Shown: one piece after another, positions 44,783 to 53,360 of the stretch
How the letters are laid out: the number at the start of each line of letters is the position of its first letter
Position numbering within the stretch: position 1 is the first letter of the stretch
From: Microbacter sp049976245
Lineage (GTDB): Bacteria; Bacteroidota; Bacteroidia; Bacteroidales; Paludibacteraceae
Assembly: GCA_049976245.1 (NCBI GenBank)
Contig: JBMFIQ010000007.1
Location: forward strand, 13,941-77,940
Direction: 5' to 3'
Length of the DNA stretch: 64,000 nt
The notes under the pieces: generated by a model
Databases searched by the model: none
The model's input: only the letters and a program-made list of their open reading frames with translations
What the model was told of the DNA's origin: nothing
Made by a program: the position numbers and the translations under genes

Positions 44783-45568
44783 ATGATAAACGAAAAAAAT
44801 ACAACGACAGAACAACCTATTCTTACCTTCGATCATTTGTCCATTGCTTACGATCAAGAAAAATATGCCGTAAAAAATGTTTCGGCCGAAATACGTAAAA
44901 ATACGATTTCAGCTATCATGGGGCCCTCTGGATGCGGGAAAACCACGCTTTTAAGGGCCATTAACCGGATGCATGAGTTGTATCCGCATATTTCCACCAC
45001 AGGGAAAATCAATTTATATCAGGACAACATTTATGAGATGTCCACCATAGAGTTGCGTCGAAAGATTGGGATGGTGTTTCAACGCCCAAATCCCTTTCCC
45101 ACGATGAGTATCTACGAGAACGTGATTGCCGGTTACAAGCTGAACGGTATTCATTTGAAACGAAACGAACGGGATGAAATCGTCGAATCGACCTTGCGGG
45201 ATGTTGCGCTGTGGGAAGAAGTCAAAGAGGCACTCCATAAAAAAGGAACTTTCCTTTCAGGCGGACAGCAGCAACGGCTTTGTGTGGCTCGTGCTTTGGC
45301 CTTTAAGCCGGAGGTGATTCTTCTGGACGAGCCAACTTCGGCCCTCGATCCCATTTCAACAGCTAAAATTGAAGATTTGTTGGTGGAGTTGAAAAAACAT
45401 TATACCATCATTTTGGTGACGCACAACATGTCGCAAGCTGCCCGCATTTCCGATTATTCCATGTTTATGTACCTTGGTGAATTGGTTGAATATGAAGATA
45501 CTAAAACCATGTTTACCAATCCGAAAGATTCCCGAACCGAAGGCTATCTAACCGGTAAATTTGGATGA
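44783..45568 (+). CDS. pstB: Phosphate ABC transporter ATPase PstB
   Basis: A 261-residue ATPase that powers PstCA. Walker A GPSGCGKTT, ABC signature LSGGQQQR, Walker B VILLDEP and the switch His in LVTHNM are all present. The Pst-specific segment NPFPTMSIYENV lies in the Q-loop region. The ATG at 44783 is chosen over the TTG at 44726, which lies inside pstA. Confidence 0.97.
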   Translation: MINEKNTTTEQPILTFDHLSIAYDQEKYAVKNVSAEIRKNTISAIMGPSGCGKTTLLRAINRMHELYPHISTTGKINLYQDNIYEMSTIELRRKIGMVFQRPNPFPTMSIYENVIAGYKLNGIHLKRNERDEIVESTLRDVALWEEVKEALHKKGTFLSGGQQQRLCVARALAFKPEVILLDEPTSALDPISTAKIEDLLVELKKHYTIILVTHNMSQAARISDYSMFMYLGELVEYEDTKTMFTNPKDSRTEGYLTGKFG

Positions 45569-45584
45569 TCGGAAATCATTTAAT

Positions 45585-45680
45585 GTATGATGAAACGAGC
45601 CATAAAAAACAGCTTATGCTCAAGCGTATGACTATTAGGCGAGTTTTACTCGACTTTTAAAAATCAATTTCTCACACATG
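45585..45680 (+). repeat. Structured dispersed repeat, copy E (between pstB and phoU)
   Basis: Contains GATGAAACGAGCCATAAAAA, the apical hairpin GCTT-ATGCTC-AAGC (perfect four-base stem), GACTATTAGGCGAGTTTTAC and a tail TTTTAAAAATCAATTT like copy D. It ends in an ATG-AAA-CTT-TAA mini-frame at 45678, 25 bases before the real phoU ATG. Confidence 0.85.
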
Positions 45681-45702
45681 AAACTTTAAAAAATTCATTG
45701 AT

Positions 45703-46392
45703 ATGAGTACACAAAAAGAAAATGCTTTAAACGACATTCGCGAAAAGTTCAATGATCTCTCACAGTTGGTTTTATATCAACTCGATTTGCTTGAGAAGAT
45801 CATTAACAAAGGAGATCCTTCCATCCCGGACAGTTTGCTGGATGAACTGAATGCGAACGAAGCCGACATTGACATGTTGGAAATCCAATTGGGAGAAGAG
45901 ATTATTGATACCATTGTGTTGCAACAACCGATGGCTTCCGATCTGCGTCAGGTGATTGCCATCAATCAAATGGTGTCGAACTTGGAACGAATTGGAGACC
46001 TGGTGATGAACATTGTTTATTTTCTTCCAAGAATTCAAAACCTGGAAATTTATTCCAAAATGTCCGAGGTAATGAGTAATATGTTGATGACCAGTGTCAA
46101 TATGGTGAAAAGGGCCATTCAGTCCTTTACCATGAACGACAAGGAAGATGCGATTTGGACGATCAAAAATGATGCCATTGTGGATGAAATGAATCGCAAA
46201 TTGATTAAAAAAACCATTACACGAAGTAACATTCCTGAAGAAACGCAACAACTGCTTTTTGCTTTTATCAACCTCAACAACATCATTTCGAACATCGAAC
46301 GTGTTGGCGATCATGCCACCAACATTGCCGAATCGTCCATCTATGCAATTGAAGGGAAAGATCTTCGTCACAAAAAGTTAGACAACGAATAG
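45703..46392 (+). CDS. phoU: Phosphate signalling protein PhoU
   Basis: A 229-residue all-helical protein made of two similar three-helix halves, each with the metal-binding ExxxD pattern family-wide (ERIGDLVMNI in the first, ERVGDHATNIAE in the second). PhoU restrains Pst uptake and signals to the PhoR kinase when phosphate is ample. It closes the pst cluster, 134 bases after pstB with repeat copy E in between. No phoR or phoB is in this window. Confidence 0.95.
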   Translation: MSTQKENALNDIREKFNDLSQLVLYQLDLLEKIINKGDPSIPDSLLDELNANEADIDMLEIQLGEEIIDTIVLQQPMASDLRQVIAINQMVSNLERIGDLVMNIVYFLPRIQNLEIYSKMSEVMSNMLMTSVNMVKRAIQSFTMNDKEDAIWTIKNDAIVDEMNRKLIKKTITRSNIPEETQQLLFAFINLNNIISNIERVGDHATNIAESSIYAIEGKDLRHKKLDNE

Positions 46393-46406
46393 AAATCGCT
46401 TAACAA

Positions 46407-46459
46407 AACAGAAAAAGCTATTTTTTAAATCGATTGTTTTTTATTTTTCTGTTTTTTTT
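46407..46459 (+). terminator. Terminator after phoU
   Basis: AAACAGAAAAA (46407-46417 region) pairs with TTTTTCTGTTT (46444-46454), followed by further T. Confidence 0.7.
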
Positions 46460-46460
46460 G

Positions 46461-46607
46461 TTTCTTTGCAAACAAATTGAAAGCAAATGATCTCCTTTGG
46501 TGATAGAAAATGGTGGCGCTGCTCTTTTTAATTTGAAGGGGCTGTGCCATTTTTTTTATTTTGGAACATTGTTTTCACCGCAGGACCTTTTCTCTTGCGG
46601 TTTTTTT
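46461..46607 (+). promoter_or_regulatory. Trp attenuator leader of trpB
   Basis: A TTTCTTTG promoter-like box (46461-46468) is followed by a leader frame with two adjacent Trp codons (46511-46516) and an overlapping terminator: GGCGC (46515-46519) pairs with GTGCC (46544-46548), then GCTCTTT with AAGGGGC, then eight T. A second terminator, ACCGCA (46577-46582) with TGCGGT (46596-46601) and seven T, follows. The layout matches the described Bacteroid-trp leader RNA motif. Stalling at Trp codons would cover the 5' arm of the terminator and let transcription continue. Confidence 0.75.
46487..46531 (+). CDS. trpL: Trp operon leader peptide
   Basis: A 14-residue frame, MISFGDRKWWRCSF, with tandem Trp codons TGG-TGG at 46511-46516 and a stop at 46529-46531. 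An A-rich stretch precedes the ATG, as in other genes here. The Trp codons overlap the 5' side of the downstream terminator stem, which gives the frame a sensing role for charged tRNA-Trp. The peptide itself need have no function. Confidence 0.75.
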   Translation: MISFGDRKWWRCSF

Positions 46608-46655
46608 GTCAGGGCAAGTAAATCGTTTTAAGTTTAACATCATAAATTTTAGTGT

Positions 46656-48017
46656 ATGAAGACAACCAAAAAGATTTTATTATCCGAACAGGAGATGCCA
46701 AAAGCATGGTATAACATTATGGCTGACATGAAGCACAAGCCGCTGCCTATGTTAAATCCGGGGACAAAACAACCTCTCAAACCGGAAGAGATGGAACCGC
46801 TATTTGCGAAAGGGCTTATTGAACAGGAATTTACCACTGAAAGATACGTTGAGATTCCCGATGAAGTTTGGCAGTTATACAAAATTTATCGTCCAACTCC
46901 GCTGGTTCGTGCTTCAGGGCTTGAAAAAGCGCTGGATACACCGGCCAAGATTTATTTTAAAAATGAAAGTGTCAGTCCGGTTGGTTCTCATAAATTGAAT
47001 TCGGCCATTCCGCAAGCATATTACAATAAAATTCAAGGAATTAAACATATCACTACCGAAACGGGCGCAGGTCAATGGGGAAGCGCCATGAGCATTGCAT
47101 GCAAACATTTTGGGCTCGATTTGCAGGTGTACATGGTGAAAGTGAGTTATGATCAGAAACCTTATCGCAAGTTTGTGATGCAAACTTATGGTGCAGAAGT
47201 TATTGCTTCTCCAAGCAATCGAACAGCTGCCGGACGTGCTTTGCTTGAGAGGGATCCAAACAGTTCGGGAAGTCTTGGCGGTGCCATTTCCGAAGCAGTT
47301 GAAGCCGCAGTGACCCATCCCGACACGCGTTACACGTTAGGCAGCGTGTTGAATCATGTCATTCTGCACCAAACCATTATAGGCTTGGAAGCTGAAAAAC
47401 AGATGGAGTTAACGGGTGATTATCCTGATGTGGTGATTGGCTGTTTTGGTGGGGGTTCCAATTTTTCGGGCATTTCTTTCCCTTTTTTGCGGCATAACTT
47501 GTTGGAGGGAAAAACCACGCGGTTTATTGCTGCCGAACCGGCGTCGTGTCCAAAACTGACACGAGGGAAGTTTGAATATGATTTTGGCGATACCATTGGG
47601 ATGACACCATTGATCCCGATGTACACACTGGGACACGATTTTCAACCGGCGGACATTCACGCCGGCGGATTGCGTTACCATGGGGCAGGCTCCATTGTCA
47701 GTCAATTGCTCAAAGATGGATTGATTGAGGCACAAGCAGTTCAGCAATTGGATACCTTTGAAGCCGGTGTTTTATTTGCTCGTTCTGAAGGAATAATTCC
47801 GGCTCCTGAATCGACTCATGCCATTGCCGTCGCCATTCAGGAAGCCTTGAAAGCAAAGGAAGAAGGAAAAGAAAAGATCATTTTGTTCAACTTATCCGGT
47901 CATGGATTGATTGACATGAGTGCTTACGACAACTATTTTTCAGGCAAATTGTCCAACTTCGATGTTCCTGAAACCATGATTTTAGAAAACGTGGCTAAAT
48001 TGGAAAAATTGGTATAG
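46656..48017 (+). CDS. trpB: Tryptophan synthase beta chain, TrpB2 type
   Basis: A 453-residue PLP enzyme that joins indole and serine to tryptophan. Lys113 in GSHKLNSA forms the Schiff base; CFGGGSNFSG binds the cofactor phosphate. The longer N-terminus (EMPKAWYNIMADM) and inserts mark it as the TrpB2 branch, which does not pair with TrpA in the usual way and may salvage free indole. No other trp gene is next to it. It is controlled by the attenuator directly upstream and ends at a terminator. Confidence 0.95.
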   Translation: MKTTKKILLSEQEMPKAWYNIMADMKHKPLPMLNPGTKQPLKPEEMEPLFAKGLIEQEFTTERYVEIPDEVWQLYKIYRPTPLVRASGLEKALDTPAKIYFKNESVSPVGSHKLNSAIPQAYYNKIQGIKHITTETGAGQWGSAMSIACKHFGLDLQVYMVKVSYDQKPYRKFVMQTYGAEVIASPSNRTAAGRALLERDPNSSGSLGGAISEAVEAAVTHPDTRYTLGSVLNHVILHQTIIGLEAEKQMELTGDYPDVVIGCFGGGSNFSGISFPFLRHNLLEGKTTRFIAAEPASCPKLTRGKFEYDFGDTIGMTPLIPMYTLGHDFQPADIHAGGLRYHGAGSIVSQLLKDGLIEAQAVQQLDTFEAGVLFARSEGIIPAPESTHAIAVAIQEALKAKEEGKEKIILFNLSGHGLIDMSAYDNYFSGKLSNFDVPETMILENVAKLEKLV

Positions 48018-48062
48018 CCTCATTTTTCCGCTGGCTTTTTGATCAAAAATGACGAATTTTGT

Positions 48063-48098
48063 ACCGACTTTTTCATCAACGAAGGAGTCGGTTTTTTT
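48063..48098 (+). terminator. Terminator of trpB, abutting the folC start
   Basis: ACCGACT (48063-48069) pairs with AGTCGGT (48086-48092), followed by a run of T that ends one base before the folC ATG at 48099. Confidence 0.75.
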
Positions 48099-49364
48099 AT
48101 GACTTATCAGGAAACCATTGAATACCTTTATCGCCAGCTTCCGGCTTTTGAACGAACCGGGGGAGCGGCTTACAAAGCCGGTTTGGAGCGGGTCATGGTT
48201 TTAGACGATATGCTTCAGCATCCGCATCGTACCTATCCGACCGTTCACGTAGCCGGTACCAACGGGAAAGGTTCCACTTCTCACATGTTGGCTGCGTCGT
48301 TGCAAGTTGCCGGCTATAAAACCGGTCTTTATACTTCTCCGCATCTCAAAGATTTCAGGGAACGTATACGCGTCAACGGAAAGATGATTCCCCAATCGTA
48401 TGTCGTCGATTTTGTTGAGCGTTACGCCAAACCGTTTGAATCTTTGCATCCTTCATTTTTTGAATTGACCATGTCCATGGCTTTTCAATATTTTGCTGAC
48501 GAACAAGTGGACATTGCCGTGATTGAGGTTGGTCTTGGAGGTCGTTTGGACAGTACGAACATTATTACACCGGTGTTGAGTGTCATAACCAACATCAGTT
48601 TTGATCATCAACAATTTCTTGGTGACACTTTGGAAAAAATAGCCGCCGAAAAAGCCGGCATTATGAAACCATCTGTTCCGGTAGTGATTGGTGAGGCAGA
48701 AGGAAGTGTAAAACAAGTTTTTGTTGAACATGCATCGGAAGTGGGAGCACCTCTTTTCTTTGCTTGGGAGCTGATTCGTTTGTCTCGAGGGCAAGCAGCA
48801 GATCAATTTTTTATCAATGACGAGGTCAATCCGGTGACGATCGGGTTGAAAGGACTTTATCAGGAAAAAAATCTTATCACAACTCTTGCAGCCATTCGAT
48901 TGTTGAACAAAATCGGTTTCCACATAACAGATGAGGCTGTTTATCAAGCTATTGAGCATGTCATGACCATCACCGGATTGCAAGGCCGCTGGCAAATTTT
49001 ACAACAACATCCAATGGTGATTTGTGACACAGGCCATAACGAGGCAGGTATTCGCTATGCCATGCAACAGTTGTTGCAGATTCCGTGTCGTGAATTGCAC
49101 ATTGTTTTTGGCATGGTAAAGGATAAAGATCATCATCACATTTTGCCGCTTTTGCCTAAAAATGCACACTATTATTTTACGCAGGCAGCTATTCCGCGAG
49201 CTTTCCCTGCGGATGAATTGCTGCAACAGGCTGCTTTGTTTGGATTGATCGGTACGGCTTATGCTTCGGTGAAAGAAGCCATTCAGGCAGCTCAACAGAT
49301 GGCTGATCAGGACGATGTTATTTTTGTTGGAGGCAGCAGTTATGTGGTGGCTGAAGCCTTGTAG
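48099..49364 (+). CDS. folC: Folylpolyglutamate synthase / dihydrofolate synthase
   Basis: A 421-residue Mur-ligase-like ATP enzyme that adds glutamate to dihydropteroate and folates. The P-loop GTNGKGST is at residues 53-60; the motif TSPHLKDFRERI follows, and IEVGLGGRLDSTN carries the second magnesium-site Glu. A C-terminal Rossmann-like domain starts near residue 300 (ICDTGHNEAG). The ATG at 48099 is chosen; the frame extends to 48039 but that part is the trpB terminator. Confidence 0.93.
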   Translation: MTYQETIEYLYRQLPAFERTGGAAYKAGLERVMVLDDMLQHPHRTYPTVHVAGTNGKGSTSHMLAASLQVAGYKTGLYTSPHLKDFRERIRVNGKMIPQSYVVDFVERYAKPFESLHPSFFELTMSMAFQYFADEQVDIAVIEVGLGGRLDSTNIITPVLSVITNISFDHQQFLGDTLEKIAAEKAGIMKPSVPVVIGEAEGSVKQVFVEHASEVGAPLFFAWELIRLSRGQAADQFFINDEVNPVTIGLKGLYQEKNLITTLAAIRLLNKIGFHITDEAVYQAIEHVMTITGLQGRWQILQQHPMVICDTGHNEAGIRYAMQQLLQIPCRELHIVFGMVKDKDHHHILPLLPKNAHYYFTQAAIPRAFPADELLQQAALFGLIGTAYASVKEAIQAAQQMADQDDVIFVGGSSYVVAEAL

Positions 49365-49393
49365 AAAAAAATCACCTAAAAACGGAGTGAAAA

Positions 49394-49425
49394 TTTGCCA
49401 ATATAAAAATCCCTTCTTATCTTTG
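49394..49425 (+). promoter_or_regulatory. Promoter of tRNA-Val
   Basis: TTTG (49394-49397), exactly 20 bases, TATCTTTG (49418-49425), 15 bases before the tRNA: a full consensus match. Confidence 0.75.
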
Positions 49426-49440
49426 CATCGCTTTTAACAA

Positions 49441-49515
49441 GGGCGTTTAGCTCAGCTGGTTCAGAGCATCTGCCTTACAAGCAGAGGGTCGGCGGTTCGA
49501 ATCCGTCAACGCCCA
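49441..49515 (+). tRNA. tRNA-Val (TAC)
   Basis: A 75-base cloverleaf. Acceptor GGGCGTT pairs with AACGCCC, discriminator A. D arm GCTCAGCTGGTTCAGAGC, anticodon stem TCTGC/GCAGA with loop CTTACAA (anticodon TAC), T arm CGGTTCGAATCCG. CCA is not encoded. Confidence 0.96.
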
Positions 49516-49527
49516 CTTTCAAATTCA

Positions 49528-49560
49528 ACCACTTGCAATGATTCTGCAGGTGGTTTTTTT
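49528..49560 (+). terminator. Terminator of tRNA-Val
   Basis: ACCACTTGCA pairs with TGCAGGTGGT (one G-U), followed by seven T; 12 bases after the tRNA. Confidence 0.85.
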
Positions 49561-49890
49561 GTGCTCTAAGCTTTGTGTGTTTTTTTTTCCAATTTTTATT
49601 GATGTAGTACCATGTGTTCCCTATCGAATCTTGGTTTGCAATTTTTTGAATCCTTCTTTTGTGTTCATTTATGATCGTTTTGTTCCAAAAAATGATCTGA
49701 TATTACCTGGTTACGAAATCTGTTTCATGGCAAAAAAATTGGAAACGGCATGGATTGATGGTTGATTTTGAATACATTTGTAGATCAATGTAAAAGGTTT
49801 GGTTGCGCTTTTTTGTTCGTTATTAATGGCCATCAAAACAAGATATTGACGACGAAATCAAGTCTATTTTTCATCAAAAACAAAACGTCC
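49561..49890. other. Intergenic region before the COG1237-type hydrolase gene
   Basis: About 330 bases, T-rich, no supportable gene. An exact TACATTTG box at 49773-49780 is a possible -7 element for the downstream gene, with no clear -33 partner. Confidence 0.45.
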
Positions 49891-50733
49891 ATGATAAAAA
49901 TTACAGTTTTGCTTGAAAATACGGCTTTGCCTGGTTCAAAGTTCGAAGCAAAGCATGGGTTAAGTTTGTATGTCGAAACCGGCAAACACAAGTTGTTATT
50001 TGATACTGGACCCGATGATGCTTTTCTTCGCAATGCAATGCAATTGCAGGTTGATCTTTCGGAAGTCGAGGCTGTAATTATTTCGCACGGCCACTACGAT
50101 CATACCGGCGGATTGCGTGCTTTTTTCGAAGTGAATCATCATGCTCCGGTTTTTTTGTTGGAAGGGGCTCAACATCCCTTTTATTCCTTAAGCATGGGAT
50201 TGCCTTATCGGTATATTGGTATGGATGCTGCTTTGCTTGAAATGTTTAAGGATCGGTTTCATTTCTTTCACCGTCGGCTTTCTCCAATTGAGGGCGTTCT
50301 TTTGTCGGAAGTTACATCATTTGGAACTTTCAAACCGACGAATAGTGTGTTGTTTATAGAACAAAATGGGCTTAAAGTGCTTGATGCTTTTTCGCATGAA
50401 TTGGTCATGTCCATTGAGGATGATCAGCAATTGACGGTGTTTACCGGTTGTTCACATCAGGGAGTAATCAATATGGTGATGACGGTTCAACAGCAATTTC
50501 CCAAGTTGCCGATACGTGGTCTTGTTGGCGGTTTTCATTTGAGCAACACCCGCAAAAATATTTTAACGGAACCTGAAGAAGTGGTGATCGATTTAGCTCA
50601 CCAACTCAATCAATTGCACATTCCGTTCATTTTTACCGGCCATTGTACGGGAGTGGTTGGCTTTGACCTGTTGCATACTGTATTGAAAAACAATCTTTTT
50701 GCAATGCATACCGGGTTGAAGTTTGAAATATAA
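49891..50733 (+). CDS. Metallo-beta-lactamase-fold hydrolase (COG1237-like)
   Basis: A 280-residue metal hydrolase. The metal-binding motif HGHYDH lies at residues 66-71 after a LLFDTGPD strand; further His ligands are in CSHQG, GGFHL and FTGHCTG. The pattern fits the COG1237 branch, which includes archaeal enzymes proposed for methanopterin-type aminobenzene ribosyl phosphate synthesis; in Bacteroidetes the substrate is unknown. ATG at 49891 chosen; a frame extension to 49762 lacks family similarity. Confidence 0.82.
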   Translation: MIKITVLLENTALPGSKFEAKHGLSLYVETGKHKLLFDTGPDDAFLRNAMQLQVDLSEVEAVIISHGHYDHTGGLRAFFEVNHHAPVFLLEGAQHPFYSLSMGLPYRYIGMDAALLEMFKDRFHFFHRRLSPIEGVLLSEVTSFGTFKPTNSVLFIEQNGLKVLDAFSHELVMSIEDDQQLTVFTGCSHQGVINMVMTVQQQFPKLPIRGLVGGFHLSNTRKNILTEPEEVVIDLAHQLNQLHIPFIFTGHCTGVVGFDLLHTVLKNNLFAMHTGLKFEI

Positions 50734-50735
50734 AA

Positions 50736-50770
50736 AAAGAGGCTTGAACGTTTGGTTGATCAGCCTCTTT
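50736..50770. terminator. Bidirectional terminator between the hydrolase gene and pckG
   Basis: AAAGAGGCT pairs with AGCCTCTTT, with T runs on the minus strand (TTTTTTTA); used by the convergent genes. Confidence 0.75.
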
Positions 50771-50792
50771 AGAAATGATTTTCAACGGGAGC

Positions 50793-52586
50793 TTACATGC
50801 CTAACCGTTTTTTCAAAGCAGTCAGTTCATCTTGAAGTTCCTTAGGCAGATGATTGCCGAAGATTTTGTAATGTTCTTCGATGAGAGCCACTTCGTCTTT
50901 CCATTCGTCCACATTGACAGCCAATGCTTTTTTCATTTGATCTGCAGTCAACGATAAGCCTTCCGTGTTGATGGCATCCAATGCCGGAATCTTTCCGATG
51001 GGTGATTCTACGGCTTTGCCTTCGCCATTGCAACGATCAAAAATGTAGGCTAATACACGGCTGTTTTCGCCATATCCCGGCCATAACCATTTTCCATTTT
51101 CATCTTTGCGGAACCAGTTGACGAAGAAAATTTTAGGCAACTTGTCGGAAGAGGTTTTTTTGCCAATTTCGATCCAGTGACCAAAATAGTCGCCCATGTT
51201 GTAACCGCAGAAAGGCAGCATGGCAAAGGGGTCGCGACGTACACCGGCTTTCAGTCCGATGGCTGCTGCCGTTACTTCCGATCCGACGATTGAGCCCATG
51301 AAGACGCCATGATTCCAATTGTTTGATTCGTGAATCAAGGGTACGGTAGATGGGCGACGGCCTCCGAATAAAATGGCAGAAATAGGAACGCCTGCAGGAT
51401 TTTCCCAATCAGGATCAATGGCTGGGCATTGCTTTGCAGGTGCCGTAAAACGTGAATTTGGATGAGCACACGGCTCGCCGGAAGCAGGATCGTACACGCG
51501 GTTTTTCCAATCGATAGTGCCTGCCGGACATTCCGTCCCAATGCCTTCCCACCAAACATCCTTGTCAGGGGTTACGCCAACATTGGTAAAGATGGTGTTG
51601 GCTTTCAACGAAAGCATGGCGTTGGGATTTGTTTCCATGGATGTGTAAGGAGCCACTCCAAAGAATCCTGCTTCGGGATTAATGGCGTACAATCGGCCAT
51701 CTTTACCGAATTTCATCCATGCAATGTCGTCACCTACCGTTTCCACTTTCCATCCCGGAATGGTTGGAATCAACATGGCTAAGTTGGTTTTCCCGCAAGC
51801 TGACGGGAACGCGGCTGCAATGTATTTCTTTTCTCCTTTGGGATTGGTGATACCCAGAATTAACATGTGTTCTGCCAACCATCCTTCGTCTTTAGCCATT
51901 TTTGAAGCAATTCTTAATGCCAGACATTTTTTTCCTAACAAAGCATTTCCTCCATATCCTGAACCATAGGACCAAATTTCGTACGTTTCTGGGAAATGGG
52001 AAATAAATTTCTTTTCAATGGGTGCGCAAGGCCAGGGTGTGTCTTTTTGTCCGGGTTCAAGCGGTGCGCCTACCGAGTGCATGCAGGGAATAAAATAACC
52101 ATCGTCGCCCAACACATCCAACACTTGTTTGCCCATGCGGGTCATAATGCGCATGTTGGTAACAACATAAGGAGAATCGGTGATTTCAACGCCAATTTTT
52201 GCAATGTCTGAACCGAGTGGTCCCATCGAAAACGGAATGATGTACATGGTACGACCTCTCATACAACCTTTGTAAAGGTCTTTCATGGTCTTTTTCATTT
52301 CATCCGGTGCAACCCAGTTGTTGGTTGGGCCGGCATCTTCCTGTTTCGTTGTGCATATAAATGTTCTGTTTTCAACACGCGCCACATCACTTGGATCAGA
52401 GTTAAACGCATAGCTTCCGGGAAGTTTTTCGTCGTTCAGTTTGACAGCCATACCACTTGCCACCATCTCATCGAACAACCGTTGGTTCTCTTCTTCCGAA
52501 CCATCACACCAATGAATGTTTTTTGGCTCGCACCAGGCAGCCCATTCATTTACCCAATCAATTAATTTCTGGTTTTTTGTCATCAT
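50793..52586 (-). CDS. pckG: Phosphoenolpyruvate carboxykinase (GTP type)
   Basis: A 597-residue cytoplasmic enzyme interconverting oxaloacetate and PEP using GTP/GDP, for gluconeogenesis or CO2 fixation toward succinate. The GTP-family features are present: the kinase-1a P-loop FPSACGKTNLAM, the metal and substrate region RTMYIIPFSMGPLGS, and GFFGVAPYTSM. This class is distinct from the ATP-type enzyme of many Bacteroides. A second Met codon follows the first. An exact TATCTTTG box lies about 60 bases upstream. Confidence 0.95.
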   Translation of the reverse strand: MMTKNQKLIDWVNEWAAWCEPKNIHWCDGSEEENQRLFDEMVASGMAVKLNDEKLPGSYAFNSDPSDVARVENRTFICTTKQEDAGPTNNWVAPDEMKKTMKDLYKGCMRGRTMYIIPFSMGPLGSDIAKIGVEITDSPYVVTNMRIMTRMGKQVLDVLGDDGYFIPCMHSVGAPLEPGQKDTPWPCAPIEKKFISHFPETYEIWSYGSGYGGNALLGKKCLALRIASKMAKDEGWLAEHMLILGITNPKGEKKYIAAAFPSACGKTNLAMLIPTIPGWKVETVGDDIAWMKFGKDGRLYAINPEAGFFGVAPYTSMETNPNAMLSLKANTIFTNVGVTPDKDVWWEGIGTECPAGTIDWKNRVYDPASGEPCAHPNSRFTAPAKQCPAIDPDWENPAGVPISAILFGGRRPSTVPLIHESNNWNHGVFMGSIVGSEVTAAAIGLKAGVRRDPFAMLPFCGYNMGDYFGHWIEIGKKTSSDKLPKIFFVNWFRKDENGKWLWPGYGENSRVLAYIFDRCNGEGKAVESPIGKIPALDAINTEGLSLTADQMKKALAVNVDEWKDEVALIEEHYKIFGNHLPKELQDELTALKKRLGM

Positions 52587-52647
52587 GTTTACTTTTAGTG
52601 ATTTATAAATCGGGTTTATTAACTCTTTCGCGTCCGCTTTCGGTTGT

Positions 52648-52655
52648 CAAAGATA
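52648..52655 (-). promoter_or_regulatory. -7 box of pckG
   Basis: CAAAGATA on the plus strand reads TATCTTTG on the minus strand, about 60 bases before the pckG ATG. A weak TTG (52679-52681) lies 23 bases further up. Confidence 0.5.
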
Positions 52656-52767
52656 AGACAAATTTCTAATCTTTCCATCAATTAAAGAAAAAAATCATTA
52701 TTTAGATTTCCCTTTATCTTCATGAAGTTGATTCAAATGACCATACTTTTTAGCCTTTTGTTTGGGT

Positions 52768-53292
52768 TCACCCATTGACGTCAAGCAATCCTTCCGGTAA
52801 ATCGACATAAATGATTTTTAGGTTGTCATCAATGTCGTCAATAAAAGATTCATTGGCGGGGATATAGATTTCTTTTTCGTCAGCTTGCACAATAAACAGG
52901 ATGTTTTGTGTAGTATCATCCATATCGAGAATGGTGCCAATTCGTTTTTTGTGTTGGTCAACAACGGTGTATCCAATCAAATCGTCCATTAAGTCTTCCG
53001 TGTCGGCCTCTTCACTTGGTAGAGCGGCGCTGGGCAGGTAAACGTTTTTGCCAATGAAAGGATGACAACTTTCAGCCGAGTTGATTTCATCGAATTGGAG
53101 CAGGGCCGATCGATTTTTTTTCATCATCATTTGATGGATAAAAAAAGGAACAAAGATGCCTTCCATTTCGACGAAAAAAAATGATGGATTGATTGTCTTC
53201 AAGTCTCTTGAAAAAACAATCAGCATTTCACCGTGAATGCCGTGTTGTCTGACAATCTGGCCAACGACTTTTAATTGATCTGATGGAATCAT
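52768..53292 (-). CDS. rimM: 16S rRNA processing protein RimM
   Basis: A 174-residue ribosome maturation factor for the 30S head, which binds protein S19. The N-terminal RimM barrel starts at KVVGQIVRQHGIHGEMLI, and a PRC-barrel domain (about 95-170, LIGYTVVDQHKKRIGTI) ends in the conserved IYVDLPEGLLDV. It is shorter on conserved Pro/Arg positions than E. coli RimM but clear. It stands 68 bases after the Skp-like gene, on the same strand. Confidence 0.92.
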   Translation of the reverse strand: MIPSDQLKVVGQIVRQHGIHGEMLIVFSRDLKTINPSFFFVEMEGIFVPFFIHQMMMKKNRSALLQFDEINSAESCHPFIGKNVYLPSAALPSEEADTEDLMDDLIGYTVVDQHKKRIGTILDMDDTTQNILFIVQADEKEIYIPANESFIDDIDDNLKIIYVDLPEGLLDVNG

Positions 53293-53360
53293 TCGGTACG
53301 TTGTATTGGCTTAAAAAGAGTTGTTTCTCTTTTTGTGTCATTTTCTGAAGAAAGACGCCG

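Noticed and set aside
45772..46371. 199-codon minus-strand frame opposite phoU
   Set aside because: Antisense shadow of phoU with a His/Asn-rich composition typical of such shadows.
49538..49765. 75-codon plus-strand frame after tRNA-Val
   Set aside because: It begins inside the tRNA terminator hairpin and is mostly T-rich non-coding DNA.
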